Shown here piece after piece: positions 12,581-22,982 of a stretch of DNA of 64,000 bases. This stretch comes from Botrytis cinerea B05.10. Taxonomy: Eukaryota; Ascomycota; Leotiomycetes; Helotiales; Sclerotiniaceae. The position numbers and the translations under genes were made by a program. The notes beneath the pieces were generated by a model. That model had not been told where the DNA came from. It searched no databases and saw only the letters and a list, made by a program, of their open reading frames with translations. Location of the stretch: assembly GCF_000143535.2 (NCBI RefSeq), contig NC_037316.1:806001-870000 (forward strand). The letters are read 5' to 3'. Each line of letters starts with the position of its first letter. The first letter of the stretch is position 1.

Positions 12581-14251
12581 TTACACCACCGGTTCTGGCT
12601 TCTCCTCCTCAATAGAAGGTGCTGCAGTGGTAACTGCAGTACCAGTCTCCTCGTCGACTGGCTGATTCTTAGGTACACCAAAATCGGTTGGAGCATGACG
12701 AGACATTTTCCTCAATCTTTCACCATACTTGTAGAACAAGAAAGGAATCGGTAAAAATGCGATAGCCAAGAAGCCCAACAAACTACCAGCCCATTGTACA
12801 CCAAGATTGTGGAACATTGCTGTGGCAAACAATGGGAATCCAGCACCGAAGAAAGATCGGAGAAATGTGTTGGCAGCGATGGCACTGGCTGCTACGAAAA
12901 GATATGAATCGATAAGATAATTCAAAGCTTGTAGGAAGATAGTCATAATACCAGCTCCAGTCAATATACCACTGACAGTTGGAGCGGCCCAGTTGATAGA
13001 TGGATAGTTTCCTGTCCATGCAAACCAGAATAAACCACATGGAAATAGACAAGCACCAACCATCATGGGAACAAGTCTCTCCTCTGGAACTGGAATACCA
13101 TTGTTCTCCCTGAGTTTGCGATTATATCTTGGCTCGAAGGCAATGACGATACCACAACCGAAGAGAACACCAATGATCATTCCCAGATATGGCAGTGTTG
13201 CAACTGCTGGATCGATTCCACGATATTCGGCGAACACAATAGGGTAGGCTTCCAAGAAAAGATACAAGATACCATAAATGAAAGCAGTATAGATAGTGAT
13301 GAGGAAAACAATTGGCTCTCCAAAGAGAAGCTTGAATGGAAGGAACAAGTGCTTTCTGACAAGATCATCAAAGCTGATGATCTCCTCTTCACTGATGTGG
13401 TGAATGGCGAAGTTGCCAGTCTCCTTTCGAATCTTTCCTGCTCGGCTTTGGAGAAGTGTCTTGGCATATGTTTCCTCGAGGAACAAGATGTCGAGAATGA
13501 AAGCGAGAGCACCCATGATACCAGTGATGTATTCGGTCCATCTCCAACCAAGGTGAGACGTGGTAATAAATGCTCCAACAATAGGCGAGATGAAGGGACC
13601 GATGAATACCAACGCTGAGAAAGCAGCAATAGCAATACCTCGAGTCTCGTTTCCAAACATATCAGCAAAAGCGCCACCGACGACAGCCAGAGGACAAGAA
13701 GCGAAGACACCTGCGAAGAATCGACATAACATCAATGTTTGGAAGTCCTTGGCCGTTGCCGCAGCAAACATAAAGCAGGTGAAAACAAAGCATGCTAAAG
13801 TGACAGGTTTCTTTCGACCATAGAGTTCAGATATTGGACCAAAGAACAAGGGACCTGTAAGATGTTCATTAGCCATGATGTTCAATGTACATATCAAAAG
13901 AATCAACATACCAGTTGCAAAACCACAGATATACAAAGTTAAACCAAGAATAGACACGACCTCACTGACACCAAATTCATACGCAACTGGTGCCACAGCT
14001 GCCGAGTATACAGATGAACCCCAAGATGCGATAAGAGTATCAAATCCAAGAACTGCAGCAGTTCTCATCTTCCTTTTGAAAGTCCATGACTTCGCATTGG
14101 CAGGATCATTTTCATCGGTAAGTTCGACGAGATAATTGCTCTGTTCGCCAACAAGGTGGGGTGGCAATCCTCTATCTTTTCCCAATCGATATGATTTATG
14201 GGTCGTTGAGATAACGATAGGTTCATCGGGGCGGGGTGCTAGGTCGAACAT
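12581..14251 (-). CDS. MFS drug/polyamine exporter, DHA1-type
   Basis: The frame is open throughout, but a 57-bp intron (13911-13855, GTATGT donor, ACAG acceptor, phase 1) lies inside it. Removing it joins GFAT to GPLFFGPISELYGRKKP, the conserved MFS motif A between helices 2 and 3, and gives 537 residues. About 12 hydrophobic segments can be traced. WRWTEYITG and LFLEETYAKTLL mark the junction after helix 6, as in fungal DHA1 proton antiporters that export drugs, fungicides or polyamines at the plasma membrane. The N-terminus (RPDEPIVISTTHKSYRLG) and the acidic tail are cytosolic. It is upstream of, and in the same orientation as, the P450. Co-regulation is plausible but not shown, because about 600 bp with its own promoter-like region separates them. 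Confidence 0.9.
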   Translation of the reverse strand: MFDLAPRPDEPIVISTTHKSYRLGKDRGLPPHLVGEQSNYLVELTDENDPANAKSWTFKRKMRTAAVLGFDTLIASWGSSVYSAAVAPVAYEFGVSEVVSILGLTLYICGFATGMLILLICTLNIMANEHLTGPLFFGPISELYGRKKPVTLACFVFTCFMFAAATAKDFQTLMLCRFFAGVFASCPLAVVGGAFADMFGNETRGIAIAAFSALVFIGPFISPIVGAFITTSHLGWRWTEYITGIMGALAFILDILFLEETYAKTLLQSRAGKIRKETGNFAIHHISEEEIISFDDLVRKHLFLPFKLLFGEPIVFLITIYTAFIYGILYLFLEAYPIVFAEYRGIDPAVATLPYLGMIIGVLFGCGIVIAFEPRYNRKLRENNGIPVPEERLVPMMVGACLFPCGLFWFAWTGNYPSINWAAPTVSGILTGAGIMTIFLQALNYLIDSYLFVAASAIAANTFLRSFFGAGFPLFATAMFHNLGVQWAGSLLGFLAIAFLPIPFLFYKYGERLRKMSRHAPTDFGVPKNQPVDEETGTAVTTAAPSIEEEKPEPVV

Positions 14252-15451
14252 ATTGCACGCAAAAGATACAAAATCTGATGGAGAATTCGAACTGAGAGAC
14301 GATCACAATCTTTGAGATGGATGAAAAAAGATATCCATGATGCGAGAGATCCTCCTTATTATGTTATTATTTGGCACCCTTCACTACTGAATAATCTCCG
14401 GGTAGGATGGAAGTTCTAGCGATTAGTATGAGGTAAATCCACATAAGATCCACAGAACTAATGACCCACTGCGGCCGTATCATCAAGAAATGATCAGTTA
14501 ACCTCGGCAAGTTTGAAGGGTTTTCTACCGTTTTCTCATACATTCAAAAGTTTACCGCCAGACAACCAAACAAATGGGAGGAAAATTTGTGATTTTGAAG
14601 GCTCAAGATCATTCCACGGCTGTTCTAGATCGACAACGCCTGTGACGCACGGAATGAGGCACTGGTAATTATGTGTTTCTAGTATAACAACCATGGCTCA
14701 CTATAGGATATACGCCGTGCCAAGATAAAAACTTTATTTACAAATTTGTTTTAAAGGATTTTTCAATGGGATCAGTAGGACCGAAACGGAAGAAAGTTCT
14801 TTCGGTGTGTGGTTGACTCAAGTTATTTGGGAAAATTCGACGCATCACCAAAAATGAACCGAGGTACAACTATCAATACATGGTGCATTTAGGGGCAAAT
14901 CTCTCGTTTTCCCTACATTGTACCTAGGTACATTCATTGTACACGTAATTTGGTTCTACATTTTCATTTTTTTGGATTTCAAATCAAAAGCAAAAAAAAG
15001 TTAACACATATTGCATTGCATGAAGAATCTCACATGTTGTAGGCAGACTATTTTTGACGTATTATCTTTATCATTGATCTGTTCGTAGCTCCTTCGAGTC
15101 TAGATAGGTTTTCACCTTGAGAAGCGCCTATCCGCTCATCAGCCGATCCGCTACATCTAAGCTCCGACGCTAAAAAGCTTGAGCTCCTCAAAATGCGAAA
15201 CCAAATCAATCATTGATACCAGACGCCAAACTTTCTAAGATGTCAGACCTGCCATCAGATAAGAAAAGAAACACCCGAAATCAGAATAAGCTATCAACCC
15301 CATACAAAAAGCAATTCCTATGCCAATCTGCCAGCGATGCTGATTGATCAGCTTTTCTGATCAGTTGATCACCCACCTCGATTGATACAGTTTTCCTACG
15401 TTCCCCTCACCATTGCTGAATCATTCGTGTATTCGGCGAACAGAGTTGTGG
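14252..15451. other. Intergenic, MFS promoter side
   Basis: AT-rich, no gene. It includes a perfect 14-bp palindrome TGTACCTAGGTACA at 14919-14932. The right end is the 3' flank of the secreted-protein gene. Confidence 0.6.
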
Positions 15452-15979
15452 TTAATTGCAGCGGAACTGACAACGATTGACCCATTGGAAATCGCCAATA
15501 TCGGCATGAATCCAGCAACCATTGTACGCAGTGGTACATCTACCCGCATAGCAAAAATCGGGGAAGGCAGTAAGACGTTTGTTCTCAAATGCCATGTGAC
15601 CGATAATCTTGTATGGAAGCTGACTGGCCATATTAATGTTTTGGCCCGAAAACATGCCTCCAATTGGACGGCAAGAATTATCGAAAAGGTAAACCATATC
15701 ATTCTCAATTCCCGCATTAAGAGCTGCACGTGTGACTGTGACGGCTATGGTGCAATAGCCATCGTCAGCATGATGGCAAAGATCTCCTCGACGAGCGAGT
15801 GTTCCATCACGAGTCTCAACGATTCCTCCATCACGAGCCTCGATCGTTCCGTCAAGAGCCTTGATATCAACTGCCTTGGAGACAATTGGGGTTGCGTTGA
15901 CGATTGGGGCAGTGACCAATAGGAGTGAGAGAAGTCCAACTATCATTAGCATGATTCTGCTTGTATTAAGGAAGAGCAT
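15452..15979 (-). CDS. Small secreted 8-cysteine protein (effector-like)
   Basis: A single-exon frame of 175 residues. Residues 1-29 form a signal peptide (hydrophobic core MLMIVGLLSLLLV, small-residue cleavage site after VNA). Residues 30-64 read as a pro-region with short imperfect repeats (IEARDGG, VETRDGT, LARRGD) ending in a dibasic site R63-R64 that a Kex2-type protease could cut. The remainder contains eight cysteines at 68, 76, 103, 143, 148, 155, 170 and 174, an even number that fits four disulfides in an extracellular protein. No known domain is recognised. A secreted, Cys-rich, lineage-specific-looking protein in a plant-associated fungus is a candidate effector or antimicrobial protein, which is inference only. 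The start is the first ATG of the frame. Confidence 0.75.
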   Translation of the reverse strand: MLFLNTSRIMLMIVGLLSLLLVTAPIVNATPIVSKAVDIKALDGTIEARDGGIVETRDGTLARRGDLCHHADDGYCTIAVTVTRAALNAGIENDMVYLFDNSCRPIGGMFSGQNINMASQLPYKIIGHMAFENKRLTAFPDFCYAGRCTTAYNGCWIHADIGDFQWVNRCQFRCN

Positions 15980-18339
15980 GTTGAAGTTGGATAGTAGGTG
16001 TCGGAGTTTTGGTTTTGATTTGAGCTGAAGTAGTGTCAGTTCTTTGCTCCTTAAAAGAAGTTTCTTTTCACCTACTGTAGATGGGGGATGTATCGAGGTA
16101 AAAAGAGACAGAGAGGCGTGGTGCTTGCTTGCGTTGAGAATCTGGGTGTTTGTTCTGATGTTGTGTTGGTAGAAAGTAAAATTGTATGCGGGAGAGAGCC
16201 CATCCTTTTATGTTGGTTAAAGAGCTTGAGATACCAGGCTGTACCGTACTGGTGAATCTTTCATGAGAATACTGCGCCAAATATCTCTAAAGTATAGCAT
16301 TGTTTAAGCCAACACGGCTTCAAAGAAATAGCTGCGCCTTTCATTTCGAAAAGTTAATTTCATTCCAAATGAACGGCACTTTGATGAGCTTCTCTCTAGT
16401 GAGGTATTCATATTCATAAAGAAACTCGAAGAAATTGGTTCAAGTGAATATCAAAAATTCGCATCGCCTACAAATTCATATATGTCAGTCATGTAGTCGA
16501 GAGAATTTTGACAAGTTAGAAAAGAAGGAAAGCCGTATTATTAGGTCAGTAGACTATCTTAATTTACAAAGGTAAAAATGCAGTCACCGATATACACCAT
16601 ATATTGGGTTCAATTTGAGATATACTGACCCCGAGTAGCCTGTTAACCACAAATCAAGGATTTGCTTCAGCACATCTGAATCTCCGCTACTCTTCCAATA
16701 CCACCAAGTTGTATTCAAATACTTTGCCTTACAATGACAGGATGAATATGGGCTCTGAAAGTCTGCCTTCTTAGCCCTTGAATGTACACAATATAGACCT
16801 GAACTCCACTGTGTCATTCAATGATTTTACCTCGTATCTGTGGTCCCATACCTTCGGTCAACAAGAGGGCTGTATGTCGGTAGTCTCACTAACGTGTCTA
16901 AAGCCGGGGAACTCTATCCTTCAACCCATACTGATTCTTATTTGAGCAATTCCCACTTCGCCCACCTACGAAGTCTTTATGCCTATCCTTTGCCCTAGCC
17001 TTGCTTTCCGCTTACTTGGACATCCGAATGGCTCTATATGACGGCGTACCTACTGGAAAGCCTCTCGTTTCGAGGCTTATTAGATCTGGTGCTTAGAAGC
17101 ACGAAATTCTCTCAAAAGAACTAAACATCTCTATTCCCAGTAGGAAATTGGATGAACAGACTTGGCAGTCGTCTCAAATTTACTTTTGATATATTCACTA
17201 TCAGATGCCAAGACCTTTTTCGTAGCACTCTTGGTAAGACTGATGAAATCGATCCGAACGGGCCTTAACCAACATATCTCTGCCTGCATTTATCGGTCTC
17301 GCCCTCGGTCTCAAGCTCTCATGCATCACATCTAGCAGTCTCTGTATTTTCAATTGGGCCACAATTGCAAAAGGTAACAGTTTGTGTTTCGCCAACCTCA
17401 GCTGCCAAGCAGTATTTTAGAATCAACATTATGCTCGTTTTTTTGGTGAATAAGGGTGCATGCGGCGTCGAAAGTTTCTACTGTCTGCTTTTGAGTGATT
17501 TTTATGATATCCAGAATCTTCTAATGTGTAATGAGAGGAGACAATCCCTCCTTTTTATCGAATAGTTATTAATTCTTGATTAGGTCGTTTTGTCGGTTAT
17601 TCATCATATCTCGCTGAATCAACTTGAAGTGAGAGTGGAGTCTAGGATAACGGCGTTACATATCTTTTACTGATACTACGTGTGAGGGTTAAGTGACTCC
17701 GAGGCAGAACACATTATTCAAGGTACATGCCAAGCAAATATCCAAAGTATTACATTCCTCAATAGACCCACCATCAAAACGCGTGAAACAATTCACAACA
17801 AAGATCGATGGAATGCAGGGAAGAACGCGTTGATAGGTGCCAGGCCTTAAAAAAGGAGTAAATATTGCTCAATGTTTCTCGTTCCAGAACTTGGAAGTCA
17901 TCCTCTGTTTCTTCTCTTCGGTCTTCAACAAGAATTTTAGTTGATATCTTTCGTAACACATCGAATCGCCCCCTTCATAACCACTGATATCTAATTAAAG
18001 AAGGATTTCTGGAGGCCAGACATATTCAAGTGGGGGGATCTTATGTCAAGATTGATATTGCTCATAACCGCCCAAACCCAACATCAAGCCTATGCCGAAG
18101 AGGTCAGAGGTTCTAGAACTAAGTACATAAGTACTCGTCGGTTTCCAATAACAAGAAGAGAAAACAAGAACTATAATCTCGATTTTGTGTGGTCATTTGA
18201 AACCTACAACAATAATCCGTAAAGAAAGCACATAGTCCTACTATTCAATTCCAATATCAAAGAGTACGCCAATTCCCCTCTCATAACACTCGGTGCTAAT
18301 CGAGAACCAGGTTTTATACCCACAATCAACTCATTCAAA
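15980..18339. other. Intergenic, no firm gene
   Basis: No supported gene. On the minus strand around 17290-17395 a short frame reads FCNCGPIENTETARCDA before a stop. It looks coding-like but cannot be extended, so it is treated as background or a remnant. Confidence 0.5.
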
Positions 18340-19059
18340 ATGCAATTCCTAAGCACTACTTCCAACTCCCTCAGAATTGTCTTTGCCATTGCTCTCTTCG
18401 TCCTTTCAGCACCCACAATCGCATTGCCAATGCCACTTTCTAATACCGTCAGCTATCCTGTTTCTGGTGCCCACGAATCGCTCTCTAATGAGTTACCACA
18501 CACAGAGCTGCATTAGATGAATCCAATTTCTCTTGGGATTTTAGGATTTACACCAGATCCATTTGCTGGAGAGTTCATTTTACAGAAAGGAGTTTAATGC
18601 ACAGGATATGGGATAAGCTTTCCCTCTGCACACGGAGAATGTAAAACCATATTTTGGTACCAACATTGTGGAAAAGAAATAGAAGTGCCATTTGGTGAGC
18701 CAAGCGAGCAACCAAATGGTGGCACACGAACGAGCATGACCTTGATCGCGGCAGTATCAAACGATCCTTGGCCGGATCTAGACTGCGGCCCTTCATTTTA
18801 CATAAGTTCCGGCGCCACAAGTCAAGAAGGGTAACAGAAGCAAGGGTCGTTACATTTACAGTTAGAACATATGGCTATAGAGTGCGGGGAAAGCATGTTG
18901 GAAGGGGATATGATCAAAATTCCAGGGTTCTAGAAGCGAGGTCAGATTTGTGGTCAGCAGTACCAATGTGGAGGATTCGCACGATGTCAAATGTACGTAT
19001 TGTTGGATGACGCTTGGACATTCTGGTGGTTTGAGATGCGTCTATTGTACCTTAAATAA
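18340..19059 (+). pseudogene. Decayed Cys-rich secreted-protein frame with four in-frame stops
   Basis: An ATG-started frame begins with a convincing signal peptide (MQFLSTTSNSLRIVFAIALF, then small residues and PMPL). The same frame continues for 239 codons to a TAA at 19057, but is interrupted by stops at 18514 (TAG), 18595 (TAA), 18832 (TAA) and 18931 (TAG). Between them the frame keeps protein-like composition and eight cysteines after the second stop (for example HGECKTIFWYQHCGKE and QICGQQYQCGGFARCQ). Each stop is one C-to-T change from a Gln codon, which suits point-mutational decay. Alternatively, a phase-1 intron 18467-18604 (weak GTGCCC donor) would remove the first two stops and give a shorter intact secreted protein of 118 residues ending at 18834. 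The family is not recognised. Confidence 0.5.
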
Positions 19060-19211
19060 CATTTAGCCGCCCTCAATTGAGTATTGCATAATTAGGTTAT
19101 ACGCAATTAATTAGCTGGTGTTTGGTTGTGATCTAGATCTTTGTGTTACAGTCTCATTCGTGTTGTGGTGTTATTAAACGTTTGGCTGAGAAGGGCAAGT
19201 CTCCAACCTCT

Positions 19212-19811
19212 ATGGGTACCAACAAGGGCACATCTAGTGACTCTGAAGAAATCTCCGATGCCAAGTTTACTATAGTTTCACAGTTTCTTAGTAAAGCTAA
19301 GCGCCAGCCCAGACGCGAAGCATGGTTCGGCCCGGGTTCGTCATGGAATTCTTTCAGAAAACCCACGAAACCAAACGAGTCCTATGCGAAAGAACAGTTT
19401 CGGGCAGCTGAAAGTACCATAAACAAATCAACACCAACCACTTCTGGAACTGGACATTCTAACACAGCTAAAACCGTCACTCGTACTAGGACAGAGTCCA
19501 ACATAAGCAAGATAAGCAACTACTCCAACTCAAACTGGCCTAATTTCAATCAGACCATCCAAAATCTCAAGCTGCGACATGATGTCAAATTCGATCCTGA
19601 TTTACATTTCAGACCCAATCTTGATGGCGAGAATGGACAGAGAAAGAGTCACAAAGCTGATGCTTTATGGAAGTTAATGATGTCACAACTTAATGGGTGT
19701 CTGAATGACCGTGAAAAACTGAAGGAGGATGAGATATTTCTATTCTCCTCTGAGCAGGCCAACAAGTTTATCGATCCAAAGACTTTTATAGATGTTATAC
19801 GCTCCCGTTGA
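19212..19811 (+). pseudogene. Truncated TCP11/SOK1-like module
   Basis: The frame from the ATG at 19212 gives 200 residues. Its second half holds LKLRHDVKFDPDLHFRPNLD followed by GENGQRKSHKADALW, which I recognise as the opening of the conserved domain of the fungal SOK1/TCP11 family, proteins linked in yeast to the cAMP/PKA pathway. Family members normally continue for several hundred more residues; here the frame stops at 19811 and nothing recognisable as the rest of the domain follows in any frame. The Ser/Thr-rich first half (NKSTPTTSGTGHSNTAKTVT) fits the variable N-terminus of that family. The simplest reading is a truncated duplicate. A short independent gene is possible, since no internal stop occurs. 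Confidence 0.5.
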
Positions 19812-20544
19812 TTTTGATTTTGAAACCACTTGTTACTCATTCCCAAATGACTGGGTCTTTTTTGGCAACTCAATAATCCTTATTCTCTCTCTTATATGGG
19901 AAGTAGTGTCCACTGTGTATGGTAAAGAATGGTGCAGGAAAGTCTTGTCCCAGCATCCATTTGATTTTTTTTAACATAGGTCAGGTGGTGATACATAGCA
20001 TTCCATTAAAATACCCATACGTTTACTATTTTCTTGTTTCTGTTTACGCTAAGCCTCCGCTGCTTGGAGCATTGTCGCATACCAAAACTTACCTTGGGGT
20101 AGGGGAGCGGCTTTTGGGAGGAGAAGAGGGCTGCTGTATTTGGTACTGATGCAGAAACATCTCTTTCCTATTGTTAGCCATAACGACACTGGGTTCCCGC
20201 AACATCAATTCACGACGCGCATGATCTACTCAGGAAGGATGAGGAGTCACGCTAGACCCGAGTTCAGACTCCGGCTTGTGGCTAAAGTCAACCGCATTTG
20301 CGGAGGCCGATTTTCCGGACCCTTTATGGCCTAGAAACTGATTTCGGCATGTGGTTTCTATACACTATAAGATGAAACCGGATTGTATCGTGTTTTTCTT
20401 TATTTATTTTGGATCTATAAGTCGAGTTGAGTTGGCTTTCATATGATGGTCTCGGAGCTTTTGCTGGAGCATGGGTGTAGAGTTTAGTTTCGTCTTTCAT
20501 CAATCACATTACTTCAACCATAACCGAAAAAGTTGGATGGTGAC
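19812..20544. other. Intergenic
   Basis: No supported gene. Short frames here lack family features. Confidence 0.5.
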
Positions 20545-20733
20545 TCAATGAGTCCATCGAGACGCTGATTTTGTTTCCAATATCTCTGAGAGCTTTTGCA
20601 GCGCGAAGCCGGTACATATGGTTATAATGTTTCCAATAAGTGCGTGAGATACTTTGGGTTGACATTGTTCAAGTAGCTCAATGAATCCTTCTCTTTCTCT
20701 CTCATCAGGGCTTCCAAAATTCTTTATATTCCC
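20545..20733 (-). pseudogene. Short coding-like remnant
   Basis: A 63-codon open stretch without its own convincing start lies between a TAA at 20736-20734 and a TGA at 20547-20545. It reads as an amphipathic helical segment (EREGFIELLEQCQPKVSHAL, then IGNIITICTGFALQKLSEIL). The composition is much more protein-like than the surrounding frames, but the family is not recognised. It could be an exon end of a decayed gene or chance. Confidence 0.25.
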
Positions 20734-21346
20734 TTAAATAGAAGAATTAACCTCTAATCGAGCATAGAAAATCAAACATTGAATATCACCAATTGACATG
20801 CGACGGGTACAAATTGAGAAGGCACGGAATTTAACCTTCTCCCTCGACCACAACCGCAACCACAACCGCAACCACAACTGCTAGACTAGCCTTGCCATCT
20901 CCCTCCTATCAAAGATCAAAAAAAAGAAGAAAAAAAGAATCAATATCCAAACAAAACACCTCGAATCAATAATTTAATCAACGCTCCTGAATCCTTGCCG
21001 CTATCCCAATGTCAATCCATCCCAACCACATGCATTTTCAACATCGTCGCCCTCCCCCCTTCCCCCCTTCCCCCCACCCAAAAACCCCCAGGAATTCAGA
21101 ATCTACCCAATCCTTCACACCATCTCCCGACTTTGGATTCACGAAACGAAATTGCCTCGTCTCCATAGTTCGCTACCGCCTGCTTACAGAAGCGAGAACA
21201 CAATCTCGAGAACTCACAGAAGAAGATCTCAACGATTTCGATAATCGCATATTCAACAACGTCTATCATATAATCGTAAAATTACGTAACTTCATACATT
21301 ACATTATTCTAAAGCCATACAGGTCAGTTACAACCCTCAACTAACT
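20734..21346. other. Intergenic with a doubtful small ORF
   Basis: Contains a CAACCG/CAACCA tandem tract near 20845-20880 and a plus-strand ATG frame at 21009-21344 (111 codons, Pro-rich start, then RELTEEDLNDFDNRIFNNVY). That frame is convergent with the next gene, ends two bases before its stop, and has no recognised domain. It is not called as a gene. Confidence 0.4.
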
Positions 21347-22982
21347 TCACTTCTTCTCCGCCTTCTTTGGATTTTTCTCCCACTTCTTACACCAGCCATC
21401 CCAGCTTTTTGCACCTTTCCCCAAAACTCCCAGGAGATCATCTTTAACCTCTCTTTCTTGCCACCTCTCATCATCCCAATCCCTCATCCCACCTTCAGGC
21501 ATTCCACCCCTCTCTCCACTCTTAACTCTCCCCCTCATATCCGGTTCCCATCCCATCGCTTTCAAAACCTCCGTTTCCGTCGGTGGCACCCCCGCACTAG
21601 CAAACCTCTTTGGGTTCTGCTTATGACATAATTCTTTCACATATCTTTCCAAGATCTTCAATTGCTCGGATTTATGGAAGCGGAGGTACAATTCCCTGTC
21701 TTGGATGCGCATTTGTTCGTGGTCGTGAATTGTGTCTTGGGAGGATAATCTTTTAGTCACGGAGCGAGATACAAGATAGCCGCGAACAGAGGTGAAAGTC
21801 CATACGGCATCTACTTCGAAGAGACCACCGAAAGGCCAGATAACGGCAGCGAATGTGTCAATTAAAAGGGTGGGGAGAAGAAGAAGAGAAGATATTGCAG
21901 CGTGCTTCTTAGCACGGGCTTTGGTGCGGGTTAGTTGAGAAAGAAATTGGTTGCGAAGGTCGATTGGTGAGTAAGAAATAGTAGGTGGGTATATCAGGTG
22001 GAGTTCTTCGATTTCTAAGGAAAGGGTAGGGTATTAGTTTAAGTTTGGCGAGAAATGGGTAAGGGGCAGAAATACCTTTTCGTGGCACTCGGTTGAGAAA
22101 TGTTATGTCTGTGTTTTTGATGGAATTGATTCCCCAGACGACTCCTCTGGTAGTTTTACTATGAAGTCCTTTAAGACTCATCGTTTTGCCATCATAAGTT
22201 TTGGCTTTCTTGACCTATAATGAAAGAATGGTCAGCTATGAATCATGTGACTAAGTTCTACAATTCCTAAAGAAAAAAAAAACAAAATACCTCGCGCTGC
22301 CAGACTCTCTTTCCCTTATGACGTTTACCCTCTTTAATGCCTTCAGCTGGTTTAAGGAGATGAGCAGCGGGTGGTGTATATATCAAATAGCGCTGATTGA
22401 CTATTAGTGAAATCCCAATGTAAAATGGTAAGAGTTTTGAACCTGAGGAAAGTCTGCATCGGAAACATCGATTGGTTTAGGAAGAGGTATGAGATATGCG
22501 ATCACTCTATGGGAATCTCGGGTATAGTAAACTTCATTTGGATTGTGTTGAGAGATTCTTCGGGGTGGAAGAGCTGGACCGGTGTGGGTATTTGAATCTG
22601 ATCTGTGACGCGGGAGAGGTGATGGGTTATCGGAAGAGTTGGTTTCGTATGATTCAACTGTGGGTGCAGGAGGTCGGTTTGAAGGCGTTGGTGTAGTATT
22701 GTGGGTAGAGTTTGCCGAAGTTTGACTTAAAAGATTTGAATTCGATCGACGAGTAAATAGTGGTAGAGGTATAGCCGATGGGTCATCTCCAGGAACACCT
22801 CGAATTGTTGATTCCTCATTATCGTCAGGTGATGAAGCCAAAGGATTCCGGGGAGGCAATAACGGTGGCGGAGGCGGCGGTTGTTGTTGTTGTTGTTGTT
22901 GTTGTGTTTGTGATGAAGTAAGAGGTCTGGGGGTACTTTCTATGGGATCCGCTGGGAGTTCATAATACATGTGGTTGGCCAT
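21347..22982 (-). CDS. Conserved fungal protein of unknown function with central hydrophobic segments
   Basis: Four exons (22982-22443, 22392-22291, 22214-22076, 22014-21347) close in phase to 482 residues. The N-terminal 150 residues are disordered, with a poly-Gln then poly-Pro run and Ser/Thr/Pro-rich sequence. From about residue 165 it becomes conserved-looking: VIAYLIPLPKPIDVSDADFP, RYLIYTPPAAHLLKPAEG, a hydrophobic stretch (AAISSLLLLPTLLIDTFAAV) with IWPFGGLFEVDAVWTFTSVRG, and a charged C-terminus ending in Lys-rich residues. I recognise this architecture from uncharacterised proteins widespread in ascomycetes, where it is predicted to be membrane-associated. The biochemical role is unknown. 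Introns are 50, 76 and 61 bp with standard borders. Confidence 0.85.

Noticed and set aside
12783..13823. Several long open frames on both strands across the MFS gene
   Set aside because: They are shadows of the transporter frame, which alone has MFS motifs and a phase-consistent intron.
21009..21344. Plus-strand 111-codon frame ending next to a convergent stop
   Set aside because: No domain, no intron evidence and Pro-rich low complexity at its start; insufficient to call a gene.
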